Shown here: one piece after another, positions 36,780 to 47,514 of the stretch
Position numbering within the stretch: the first letter of the stretch is position 1
How the letters are laid out: every line of letters starts with the position of its first letter
Assembly (NCBI GenBank): GCA_035772785.1
Contig: JAOCPU010000044.1
Coordinates: 62,001-126,000, forward strand
DNA: 64,000 nt
Direction of reading: 5' to 3'
Origin: Phlebiopsis flavidoalba
Taxonomy: Eukaryota > Basidiomycota > Agaricomycetes > Polyporales > Phanerochaetaceae
Position numbers and translations under genes: made by a program
The notes under the pieces: model-generated
The model's input: only the letters and a program-made list of their open reading frames with translations
Databases searched by the model: none
What the model was told of the DNA's origin: nothing

Positions 36780-37440
36780 AAACAACAAGTGTCCCCAACC
36801 ACGACTCCTCCGGGGAAAGTGAAAGATATTCACGCACAGAAACCTTCTCATTGATGATGATACTGCTCAGGTCTATGCTCAAGTGGTCCAGCACGTCAGC
36901 TCCCTCTTTTTGTCGAATCCACAGAGATGGCTGTCGAAATGATGTCAAGCAAGATACGGACTGCTCCGTCGTCCAGGAGGCGGGACAAGATTGCGCTGCA
37001 CCCAGATTCGCCAATACGCGCTTTGGCGGGCCATCTGGACAGATTCACAGAAGGCAAGTAGTCCTACAGCTCTTTTCCCACACCTCTCCCCTCGTGGGAA
37101 AGATCCGTCCCTTGATCTGTATGGCACCATTTCAGGCAGGAAACTAGCGCAATAGTGGGAGAAGGCGTGTCGTGCGCTCGCTCTGAGAACTCCCTTCGCG
37201 TCAGAACTTCACAGGGTCCAGCAGGCCATCGTGCGTTATCACACCATCTTCGATGATGAGCTTAGCTCGGAAAAACCACGGACTGCCGGGTCTATTAAAA
37301 AATGCCAAGGAAGAGGGGGACTTATGTGAACACGTGCCTACTGCAGGAGGAATGGGTAGAGGATAGAGGAGGGGAACCAGAAGGAAGGGAGATAGTGTGT
37401 CAAACACGTACAGACGTGCTCGACTCGTCTGCAACATCAA
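36780..37440 (-). other. protein-like minus-strand stretches, family unknown
   Basis: Reading leftwards: PWFFRAKLIIEDGVITHDGL (37,290), then in another frame RARHAFSHYCASFLPEMVPY (37,175), then LWIRQKEGADVLDHLSIDLS and NEKVSVREYLSLSPEESWLG (36,925-36,790). The stretches have normal codon and residue composition and lie end to end, as expected for exons of one gene broken by indels. They could be the N-terminal part of the MYND-like gene at 35-36.3 kb. No motif allows a function call. Confidence 0.3.
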
Positions 37441-38149
37441 TCAGACGAAACACCAACATTGACTTCATCCGATGTCACACTTCCCACGCCTCCAACAAGG
37501 ATAGAAAATTTAACCTAGGGGCAAACCAAGAAAAAATCAGGTGTATCGTGGCTTTTTCAGGAAACTGATTTTTTGATGACTGTAACGGTACGTACATTGA
37601 GACACATTATCAAACATCGGCAATGAGCTGTGAGTGGTTCTGTGTCACGAAACTTGGCGCTGAAATTACACCCAGTGCCGCAAATTTTTCCTGTGTGCTG
37701 AAGATTAATCGATCACTCTTTGTGAGAAACCCAACGCACCAGCATCCATCAATCATTCAAGTTCACGATGTTGGTGTAACCCTGAGTCTCGTTATGGAAC
37801 GTTCGACGCCGAGCCTGGCTACTGAGTAATCGTACAAAGAAGTTGACGACAAGGCATTTAAACACGAACACTGAGAGACTAGCGTGGGCAACAACATAAA
37901 CATGATTCCAAAAACAAAAAACAAATACAAGACATCAGCCGTCGGTAATGATACAGAAGAAGGGTCAAAATCCGATTCACAATGCGTGGTATAACTTTTG
38001 AAGAGGTTACTTAAGTAGACAGAAAAGCAGGGCTACGCGCCGATCAAACCGTGCCTTTGCTCGCCCTGAAGCAAACATCCCGACTGATCCCCGCGTATCC
38101 TCAGGAGGCACTGCGTGTGCCTATGTGACAGTTAGTCAGTGAAGTGGGA

Positions 38150-38290
38150 ATGTCACGACTTGTTACACCAGCTATTGTCCTGGCACTGTTGGCCGCACAA
38201 ATACGCGACCTTACCCAGCAGCCCTTTACAGTACTCGGAGCTGGGTTGGCGGTCGGTGTTTGTAATATACCGGCGCACAGAACCACTCAC
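38150..38290 (-). other. possible MYND-like finger remnant
   Basis: Minus-strand reading gives EYCKG, GKVAYLCGQQCQ, SW (38,250-38,160), close to the second half of a MYND finger (C-X2-C, YC-X3-C). The first Cys pair is not clear, the frame is broken at CKG, and the opposite strand also has open frames. It may be a further damaged member of the family. Confidence 0.3.
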
Positions 38291-38699
38291 AGGCCCAACG
38301 CACAACGCTGGACAGACCGGGGGCTGGTCAAATATTCCTGCCACGTCATGTTCGGTCTTACGAAGACGCCGATGGCCGTGTATGGCTTTCAGAGCTGCGT
38401 CCGAGGGCCGACCAGGCGCGAATGACGGGCGGACAAAGTATGATGATGGATTGTATGACTGTGTGCCAGAGCGTACATTTTTTGAAGAGAAGATCCCATT
38501 TTGCGCCTTGGCGCCAGCTGTCATGGACGCTTGTGAAAATGGCAGCAGTAACGATCAATCTCAGTGAGTTTTGTATCCTGTCGCTCAATTTTCCTGTCAC
38601 GACGCATGGACGTCCCCAACCTTACCGTGCAAACAAGCACGATAGGGGTTACATGTAGTTACTACATCGGGGGGGGAGGTGTGCTCGTGTAGTTTAGGA

Positions 38700-39184
38700 C
38701 GTAAGCGTTGGCGATGATATAGACATACGGAATGCATGGCCAACTTGGTCCTTTGCGAGTCTACTCTCCGTTGAGTAAGGCGTGGTAACAAATCTTTTGG
38801 CTCAACTAGAGCGCTATGAGCATGTGAGCATCAGACTCCTGAATGATATCAGTGAGGGCTGAATCATCCGCCCAGGTCCTAGAAGAGCGTATATTCAGCG
38901 ACACTGGTTTACACGATAAAGTCAAGGACTTACGTGATCGCGCGAAAAACATCATGGCGCGCGCTCCCTGGCTATACTTTTCCGAGTCCAAAGAAAACTG
39001 GACAGCGACGTCAGTCGAGCAACGAGTGGCGAAGTTCCATCCAATAAACAACGGTATCGCTTTTTCGGTGTGACGCGCTCGTCACAGGCAGCACTCGAAG
39101 TAAGGGTGTTCGTCGAAATCGTCATGAGTGTGACGAATCCCTCACAAATCATGCCGGTAGTGTCGTTCCTAAACAAGTTCCTTT
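38700..39184 (+). other. unassigned coding-like segment
   Basis: After a possible splice acceptor (tttag near 38,699) the plus strand reads DVSVGDDIDIRNAWPTWSF, VVTNLLAQLERYEHVSIRLL, ESSAQVLEERIFSDTGLHDK, DLRDRAKNIMARAPWLYFSE and, after a T5 run (39,060-39,064), TRSSQAALEVRVFVEIVMSV, ending at TGA 39,184. Three frame changes are needed. Charged, partly coiled-coil-like residue use argues for a real protein, but I do not recognise it. The minus strand also has an 81-codon frame here, so orientation is not certain. Confidence 0.35.
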
Positions 39185-39799
39185 GAACAGAGCTTTAGCT
39201 CACGCACGAAGGCCTTTTGCGATGCGGTCATTCCCGTCACGCGAACCGTTGACGTCGGCGGCTATACTACCACACTCCAATACTTGTCACCAGATTCCGA
39301 ACGCTGTTCAAAGCACAGTGTTGTGTTTTGTAAAGCGGAAGTTGAAGCGTGCGCACACAGACACATGACTGCACGCTTGCGCTGATGTGAGCCGTGGGAG
39401 GGTACATCCAGATGGAAAGCAAGACATAGTGCAGAGATAGGTCTCCCGCCGAGTAGCTGGAATCGCGAACAGAGTGCTGGCAATATGTTTCACATTGTCA
39501 GATGCCATAGCCGCATTACCGTAGGCACAACGCGGTACATTAGGGCTTGCTCTTTGCGTGCACCTGAATTCAAATGAAATGCATCCCTATTGTACTCGTT
39601 GGCCAGTCAAGGACCCTTGTTGAACAAATAATGCGCGGGGTCGTAAGCGGTAATGCGGTCAAATCCTGATGGGGCCTTCGCGAGCCTAGGCTATCAAGGA
39701 AAGAAGGCGTCCTTGATGTCTCCACAGCCTTTTCCAATAATGTCACGACTGTCCTCAGGCCAGCTTTTTGGTGAGATCGGTGAGAGATCTTCTGTCACA

Positions 39800-40625
39800 A
39801 AGTGCCTGCTTTCGCATAGGAGGGCGAGTTGTCGTGGGTGATACGCCACTGACTTGTCGATCCAGATAGCCAATTGAGATGTATTTTTTGTCCGACATAG
39901 TAGACGTAGGCTTTGATCTCTCTGACAGGTAGGAAAGAAGTAGTCAACAAAACAACGGTTCCGAACTTGTTATAAGGGGTAACTACGAGCGTACCCGACA
40001 TGCTCAAAACTAATCCCGATTCGGTTTCGTCTCCCAAGACGTCAACTCTTCCTCGCTGAATCCACAGAAAAATAGTCATCGAGGACAATTGCTATCACAA
40101 CGCATGCACTGCACGCCGTCGATGATCTTATTCCATGTTTGTTCGAAAAGTCGGTCCTCTGTCACTCGTTCCATGGTTTCTTTTCATGTAGAGAAGACCC
40201 CTACTTCGCTCTCGGTAAGGATAGTTCTTTGCGGAGTGGCAAGCTCGAAGTGTAATATTGCCAACGATACTTGGGTCGACTGCTCCTCGGTCGAACATAT
40301 ATCTGAGACACATTGCGGGCACAATTGCAAACTGTCGGTCGAACCATTGACACGTGAGCTCTCGATAGTCAGAAGATAGGAACAGGACTCACAATGAGTA
40401 GACGGCTGACTCGCGTGTATGAAACGATACAGGATGGTGGAGGTTTAACAAGAACACGAATGGTTGGACACTCTGTCGAAGTCACAAACATACAGTCTCT
40501 GTCACATTCCCACGCCGCACGCAAAAAAGGAAGTCGATATAGGGGTAGGAGCAACTTAACCTCCTTGAACAGCTGACACCGTCGTGCTGTCGACGCGGCG
40601 AGGCTCACATTCAAAAGGACGGCAC
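39800..40625 (-). other. unassigned coding-like segment
   Basis: The clearest stretch, 40,345-40,085, reads SLQLCPQCVSDICSTEEQS, then ILHFELATPQRTILTESEVG and, in frame after a stop, KETMERVTEDRLFEQTWNK, IIDGVQCMRC. The CPQC and CMRC pairs may be zinc ligands. A further frame at 40,088-39,795 (GRVDVLGDETESGLVL) may be the next exon. It lies just downstream of the M28 peptidase gene on the same strand but shows none of that family's features. Confidence 0.35.
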
Positions 40626-40682
40626 GCCAAAGAGTAAGGTCTAATCAATGCAGTCGCTGAGGCTCGGCCCCATCTACTTACA

Positions 40683-43600
40683 TTATCGTCTGTCAAATCC
40701 AAGCCCCCCCCGACGCCGCCTACACATCCGAGGAGCCGTAGGCTTTACTAAACCTGACCGTACCAACCCGTTTTCCACTACTTCCAGCCAGTCGTCTAGT
40801 TCTTCAAAGAGCTTCATCGCCCGCCCGCCCGAGATGCTTTTCGGCTTTCTTGCCAGGCCACACATGGCCTTCTCGAGGATTCCAACAAAGTCAACTTTGA
40901 TCTTATGCCAAAAATCGGACTCTTCCACAGGGGGTGGACTTGCTTTAATGCTTGATAAGGAGGTCGACAAGGTCCATGTGTCGTTGCCGCTCGTCAGAAA
41001 ATGAACCATTCCTTAATGTGATGGCGTGCATACTCCTCAGGCGGGTATGTTGTCTAGAGTCCCACTTCTTGAGGACATGAGCAGTCGAATGTCGACGGCA
41101 GCCAGCATAATCCCAGGTCATGAGATTGTACCGTGAGTGTGAGCTGACGAGTACCGCCTCCGCAGGGTTGATGGTATCGTTGACAGCGGTGACCGTCAAC
41201 GAGAAGTCTAGCGGGTTCATGCCTCACTCTTCCTTGATGGGAAGCTCCATCTTGAATGGTGACAAGAACTATTTAGTCGGAAAATTCAGTGACAGCTCGA
41301 GTAGTTCGCTGCGATATGATCTTCAGCCCGAGAAGAGGGATAGATTGTATCGGCCAATCTGCGTTCCAATCACTGCATTTCCCACGGGGCCGTTGGAGCG
41401 ACACCGGGAAGACCAAACTGCTGTGGCAACGTCATGAACGAGTCTGTTAGGAAGCCTGGAGCGCTGTCTGCGGCACCCAATGTGCACGGTGTTGTTCTTG
41501 ACTCGTGATCTGCAGACACATGATGAGTAGACGATCCATCTTCCTGTTCCAAGCCCGAGAAAGCTTACATTCTCCCATATGAATGACGAAGAGCCTCTTC
41601 TGGTGCATAGTATCGAACGGATTTCTCATCGAGAAATAGGCCATCGAGATAGTGGTGGAGAGTGAACATGAGGAGGATAGACCGAGAGAGAACAGCACGG
41701 GAGTACCCGGTGGATGAAAGGGACAAGGAGAGGCAGGACGTAAGAGCCCCACCACGGCAACAATCGTAGCGATGATGTGCTCAGCAGGGGCTTGCTTCAC
41801 CCTATACGACGGTCTATGTCGAAGGTCAGCTACTGCGCGCAAGGCAAAGCTACCACTACTAACCAAAGGTACAAACACATTCAGGACTTCATATCCCAAC
41901 TGGGCACCCGTTGTGAGAGGAATTCGATGTGTCCAAGAGCATAACTCAGTAAACGTTAGCTTTACAGGTTAGCCTTCATGAGTCGAGTCGGACCTCACAT
42001 ATCAGAGCCACCTGTTGAGGGCCATGCGCAAAGAACAGGGGCAGTCCAGAGAGGGAAAGTAACAGGCGTTGCGTGAGGATCCCCTCGACCGCCGATGCTT
42101 TGCACTCCAAATTGGCCAGGCCAGTCTGAGCCAGCAATAAGGAGGTGAACACCGTCCTTCTCTCGCACACTAGGCCACGAATAGCTGCGAGACGCCAGGG
42201 AGCGTCCTGCGAGAGCCGGCAGGGCCGTATAAACCGCGACACATAGACATCCATCGACGGAGAACCTAGCTCAAAAGGTTTTCTTGAGCACTGCACCCAT
42301 GACAAAGGCAACGACGTCACACGCTCAGCACAGCACCAAGCACTTCGCGCTGGCTACGGCGAACAATCCTCGAGGTTGTCACCGAGACAAATAAAAAAAA
42401 AAAAACCTCGCGATTGCCTTAGTGCGGGAGCGCGGAGGAGTGTAATGTTGGCGTAACCGTGAAGACAGGAGCACGAGGCCGAAAAGGAACGGCGTATAGA
42501 GCGTTTATTCTTGAGGCGGTGGAGTAACGAGTATACAAAGAACTGGCGGAAGCTAATGTAAGAAGACCGTTGTGTGGCTTGGTTGGCTATCTAGTCCCGT
42601 TAGTCAGCGATGGCGAGCGAGTGGAAGATTCCGAGGACGAGAGGTATTGAAGTAGGGCCAGAGTGTTTTTCCGCCATGTGCTAGAAAAGGATAAGTAAGT
42701 GTTATGTATAGGCTTATCGTTAGGTCCATTGATATAGCAGTTTACCGTGGTACCTGTGTGCCACACATCCCGCTTCGATGTTCTCCACCAAATCTAAGAG
42801 CATTGTCCAGTTCAAGAGTTGGCGTGGGGACGAACATTTTCAACAAACCTTTCGCATGTGGATACAAGTAGCTGTTCCCCACGAATATACTGTGCCATCT
42901 GGGAAGTTGTTAGGCGATAACCAAGAACTGAAATAGTCTCGCCACGTACATCCAGCCCAGTGAACGTTGAGGTATAGTTCGAATTGGACGGAAGTCGGTG
43001 CTATCATGCACGTGTTATTAATTGACACCAAATGCGCGTCGTCCGACAACGAGATAACCATAGGCAATTTTGACTTACTCGGACATCATGATACCGGAGC
43101 TGAAGATTTCGTTTGACCACCACTGTCCCCCACACCAAATGGTCTGGAGTCGATGAGGATGGTAAGAGTTTGTGAGGCGGAACAGATGATCTTACCATCG
43201 GCACCTTCGATATAAGCTTGGATCATCTGCTTTCGGAAGTTGCCTGCAGAAAGTGTGCATGTCCTCGATCGGCTAGAGCGTTAGGTTTGTTTTATGCACA
43301 TGACTCATGACCCCATTACGCTCACTTGGAACAATAGCTCAGGCCCGGTAGAGCCAGCCGCTGGCGTTATGTGAATACATGCTATTATAAAAGCAGATTT
43401 GTTGACATACCTTCGAGATTGATGGCCGCGCGAACGCTGTGAGGGGTTTCCTGGTTAATGCGGCTTTTGTAGTAATGTAAGACTACTTGCGTGTTTGCAG
43501 TCGGATGCTGAGTAGAGTATAGATGAGAGCCGTCTTGTAATGACTCTTCAGCGTTTGTTGAATACTGGACGCGCATACATTATAAGCACTTCCGAAACAT

Positions 43601-44430
43601 TGATCTATGTGGTGGGTACTCACGGGAAAATGATGGCATGCTTAGGTTCCCAAGCTGGTGTGTGTGAATCAGTACATCTGATGCATTCAAGCATGACTCC
43701 GACGGAGAGTGCGTCATCAGCGGCACCGGGGGACGGCAGTGTACTGTCCAGATGTGAATTGACCAGGACAGCATGTTCCTTGCCTTCGTCTGTACCGTCT
43801 GAGACGCGAATAATGATATTCGTATAGGTTGACGTAAGTTTTGTACAGACGTTTCGCCATGATATCGAACCTACACACACGTCGCATTGGATATTTCTCT
43901 AGCAGCAGTGATGAGTGTGGACGTACCTATGACTTCCACTACCTTCCTGTCGCCAAACTTCACATTGCAATTTCCTTCCAGGTGCAGATTTGACAATCTC
44001 TTCGCACTGCCGCTGTACTTCTTCCGCCTGCTTAACCATCCACGCGTCGCCGAGGGCGTGCTCACGCGTGCCTACTGTCCGATAGCCAATATCCTCAGAT
44101 AGGTATTTTGCATGTGCCAATATCTGTGCTTCGGATATTTGCGGCAAAGATGTAAGTGGGGTCAATTCTGCATAAATCTTGCGTCAGAGCTGTAGAGACA
44201 GATGCGACGCACAGCTCACAAGTCTACAATGGGTTCCGGAAGTGCTGTCCAACGTATCAATGGAATGAGCAAACATAGTTCGGGTCATGTCGGAATTTTT
44301 GTCAGCTCACCGCTATATTCTTTGAAGGCCACCCATGGCGCAACAATGAGGAGTGTGGTGAGAGACAAAGCAGGGACCCGAATGGGTCCCCAGCGCGAGC
44401 GCGCGACGCGGAGGAGCCGGAGGGTGTCAT
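40683..44430 (-). CDS. M28 family membrane metallopeptidase (vacuolar/ER, PFF1/ERMP1-like)
   Basis: Zinc aminopeptidase-type protein of the vacuolar or ER membrane. Right to left: an N-terminal signal-anchor segment (WGPIRVPALSLTTLLIVAPW, 44,400-44,340), then after an intron PQISEA QILAHAKYLSEDIGYR (44,145), the catalytic core with HLDS (about 43,750) and PGAADDA for the two metal ligands, AEESLQDGSHLYS (43,550) with the Glu-Glu pair, FELYLNV (42,990), several hydrophobic segments in the C-terminal half (for example PAEHIIATIVAVVGLLRP near 41,760), NPFDTMHQKRLFVIH (41,620), VTAVNDTINPAEAV (41,190) and the tail KVDFVGILEK, MKLFEELDDW (40,890-40,800). The order matches the family over about 900 residues. 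At least ten introns or frame breaks occur. A C8 run at 40,704-40,711 affects the stop, which could be at 40,693 or 40,683. The start at 44,430 is the first ATG compatible with the anchor segment after one frame correction. Confidence 0.85.
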
Positions 44431-44773
44431 TTAGCAGCGGAATCACTCCAGCGCGTCGTATCCACAGAGTGGTTATGGAGTAGCAAGTCAAGAGCGGTCT
44501 ATTCTATATCTATGCGTTTCGCGGTCCGTGGAATGGTCGTTACCGTAACGTAGGAGCTGTCGTGGCTGGTGAACGCGAGGTTGAAGACGTGAAACCCGTG
44601 CAGGCGCGCGGGTCCAGCGTCGTGGACTGACGTATGTATTATTGCATAAGCATGATCTCTACGGACTTACCGGATGTTACGTCCGGCTCGTCGCGAATGG
44701 CCAGAGTTACGCAGCCGTAAATATGTATGGTGTACGGTAGGAGGGAGAGCAGCAACAAAGTACAACAACGTTT

Positions 44774-46657
44774 TTACTCGACATCACCCGCACCACCTCT
44801 CCGCCGTCTGCTCTTGATTGCCTCGCGGTGTCTCCGCTTCCAATCCTTAGTGAGCTCGACTTTCTGCTCTTCCCACTGTTGCTTGATCTCTTCACTCGTT
44901 TTGCGTCCTACAAAACCCTCGCCCAATCCCATCCTTTCTCCTTCACGATGTCCCAAAAAACGGATCTTTGACACGACCGCGGAAACCGCTCGGCTGTCCC
45001 CCGAGACAGGGAAGAATAGCGGAGTGGACTGGTCCAGAGTAAAGCGGCCTTGCACGGCGACTGGCGGTGACATTATTGTAGGCTTGAGAAGGCTCGACTG
45101 TGGCAATAGGTGCTTGAGGCGTGAGGACTGCATCCAAATCGTCGACAAGTTCGTCATCAAGGTCGAGATGCCCTAGCAGGGAGAACCCGGCTGTTTGCAA
45201 ATCAATAGTGAGTACATGAAGAATAAACCTGCGGTTTTTTAGACATAGTTCGTACCGTCACTCTTCTCGAGGCGCGAACAAATCCTTGAGTTTCGTCGAT
45301 TTTTCTGGTGACGGTGACGGTATGGGAGCTAGGAGGTCGTTCTTCTGCAGGAGCTTCTTCAACCGCTTCGTCTTCTGCTTCGTCTTCGGAAGTGTTCTCG
45401 TCTGGCTCTGCATCCATATCCATAGGTACAACTTCAATATCATCCTCCTGCTCAACGCCAGACATCTCTTTCCCTCGTGCGGCTAGTTCATGCATATCGA
45501 CGTCTGAGCCAACACTTTCTTGTCACCCCATTCGCTGTCGTTTCGGTCTCCGAAAAGTGATTGCAAAAGACCCAGAGCAGCATTCTTCTCTTCGGCGAAG
45601 AGGTCGGAAGTATTCGACGGTAGAGTGGTAGGTTTCGTTGGCTGAACCTGGGACGGAGGTGGTGGAGGCCGTTGTTTCTCTATGACAGCAAGTGGCTGAG
45701 CTGTCTGAATTGGGGGGTTCAGTGTCCATTTGCATTCTCTCCCCTCCTCGTCGTGCCCGCCTTCTTCTGCTTCGCTAATGTCCTCAGCTCGCTCAGCGCC
45801 TTCCTCCTCCGAGTCAGTACTGCTCTCTTCCTCGACTGGGTCTTGCGCCGTGGGAGTTGCCTCCATGACCACGTTCGCAGCAGCGTTGTCCAGGAACATC
45901 CCTTTCAACTGCTGTGACCCGTATTTGAGAGGGTCAATGGTTCGTCTTCTAGCCCTCGAAGGCGGTTCTTTTTCGTCCGTCGTTTCTTGACCTTCTCGGC
46001 GTCCTTCGTCCGTTTAGGCTTCCCCTTCACTATACCGTGGTGGTAGGAATCTGTTCCGGCAAAGGTTTTCCAGGACGCATACGGACAGGCTTCACAAGCC
46101 GTCCAAGAGTCGTGACTTTCCACCCGACCGCGACTTGAAACATTCTCCGGTGTAACAAGTGTCATATCGAGAGCATGCACACCCTGTACACCTTTGGGTA
46201 GCCGCCTCTTCTTGCGTGGAGGTTCCTCCTCAGAGGCTGCGCGCTCTGCCGCCAACCTTCAGGAACACATTCCATAAGTCGATGCCTAGAGAATAGCCTG
46301 TGCACGCACCGTTCTCTGAAGTCAGGTTTTGCCTCTCCTATCCTCAATTTAGCCCCCTTCCATGTCACCCCACTGAGCAAGTTCATACCTAGGCAGAGAC
46401 GTCGTACACTTCATTAGCTTAGCCAACACGTCCTGCCACACAAGACGTGGACGTACATCTCGCAAGTTTCGGTTTGGTGGTTTCAAGAGTCACATAGCCG
46501 AATTTCCGAGGCTGACCGAGGGCATCTAGAGCACCGAATCCGTCGAGAGCTTTGACTGATCCGAAAGAACCAAGCTTTTGAGAGAGGTCGGCAGCGGCAA
46601 TAGCAGGCGTGTGAGGCCGGAGACGTGAAGTCTTTTCGAGATGAGTTCCTCCGACAT
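44774..46657 (-). CDS. NOP8: NOP8-like nucleolar RRM protein (60S ribosome biogenesis)
   Basis: Nucleolar factor needed for large-subunit rRNA processing in yeast. From the ATG at 46,655-46,657 it reads MSEELISKRLHVSGLT, giving the RNP2 of an N-terminal RRM, then SQKLGSFGSVKALDGFG and GQPRKFGYVTLETTK (RNP1 region). Introns at about 46,455-46,388 and 46,309-46,260 flank the exon MNLLSGVTWKGAKLRIGEAK. A basic patch PPRKKRRLPKGVQGVHALD, an acidic middle (EEESSTDSEEEGAERAEDIS), AALGLLQSLFGDR (45,560), another acidic block (45,470-45,320), an intron (about 45,257-45,195), and the conserved C-terminus EEIKQQWEEQKVELTKDW, KRRHREAIKSRRRRGG follow. Frame breaks are at GTGTG 46,609-46,613 (+2), and near 46,130, 45,965, 45,520, 45,090 and 44,960. 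Motif order and length match fungal NOP8 proteins. Identification is from memory of the family, without a search. Confidence 0.8.
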
Positions 46658-46870
46658 CGTGTTTCCTAACATGGTTTAGATTCAGAAGTTCAGTAGAAGC
46701 TGCAACGCCATCCATACCAATTCCTGAGCACGCCCACTCTGCACTCAATCCAAGTAGCACAAGAAACGATCACAAGAAACTCGCATTTCTCCAATTAGAC
46801 GCCGAACACCCGCGACTTGAACAAAATGCAGGACTCGGTCCGGCGCTGTCCCTTCCGCGCCCTGCTTCCT
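46658..46870. promoter_or_regulatory. short divergent promoter between NOP8-like gene and U6 snRNA
   Basis: Only 213 bp separate the NOP8-like ATG (minus) from the U6 5' end (plus), so RNA polymerase II and III promoters must lie together or overlap. I see no clear TATA box near -30 of U6. Confidence 0.5.
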
Positions 46871-46896
46871 GTCCCCTTCGGGGGTGACATACGAAA

Positions 46897-46927
<31 letters not shown>

Positions 46928-46998
46928 GGCCCCTGCACAAGGATGACACGCTTTCCCGGAGTGGTAGACCTACGGGTCTCAATATTTATGCACTTTTT
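46871..46998 (+). ncRNA. U6: U6 spliceosomal snRNA
   Basis: Catalytic RNA of the spliceosome. Seen directly: a 5' stem-loop with UUCG loop (46,871-46,888), the stretch attggaacgatacagagaag with the ACAGAGA box at 46,911-46,917 (pairs with the 5' splice site), the AGC triad at 46,923-46,925, and the internal stem-loop region ggcccctgcacaaggatgac (46,929-46,948). These blocks are nearly identical to U6 of animals and fission yeast. The 3' part differs: acgctttcccggagtggt is followed by the small hairpin agacc-tac-gggtct and a T5 run at 46,994-46,998, which I take as the pol III terminator. The mature 3' end may lie earlier, near 46,960-46,980. No intron is evident in the conserved core. Confidence 0.92.
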
Positions 46999-47514
46999 AC
47001 CTTTCGTTTGTCATCGAGAGCGATTCTGAGCTCCGCGTTCTGTTTTTTTTTATCCGCGATGCCTTGAGCCTGGAACGGGTGTTGAAATGCACGTCAGTGA
47101 GTAAAAGGGAGTTCGCGGGAATGCACACAACAATGTTTCATTTCTGCTCCTCTCAGCGAGTGGCGTCCTTGAGCGGGGTACTACGGTCCTGTAGACATCG
47201 TACGATACCCATCGTCATTGTCATCGTCAGCACGCCGTGCGCGCAAGTCCTTGGCCCGCACCACCTAGCGTTGTGTGTCTTATGATTCGCGCGCCCCCCT
47301 GCCGACATAGTGAATCTTTGTGGCCATCCATCAGCTCATGCACGCGAACCAGACACGGCGCATATTAAACAGACGATATGATAAAACGGTAGTGATGTGT
47401 ACAGGATCGCAACATACAACATTGTACTCTCGGTAAAACCAAGCCAAACCTCCCCGCGAATCATCTAGGAGCTCTTCTTGAACAGCCACTCGTATGGAGC
47501 AGTGCTGTATGGAG
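46999..47514. other. intergenic, nothing recognised
   Basis: Downstream flank of U6. I looked for a B-box-like element downstream of the U6 terminator and found no good match. No coding signal. Confidence 0.4.

Noticed and set aside
46745..46982. Minus-strand frames over the U6 region
   Set aside because: They are antisense to a clear U6 snRNA and show no protein features.
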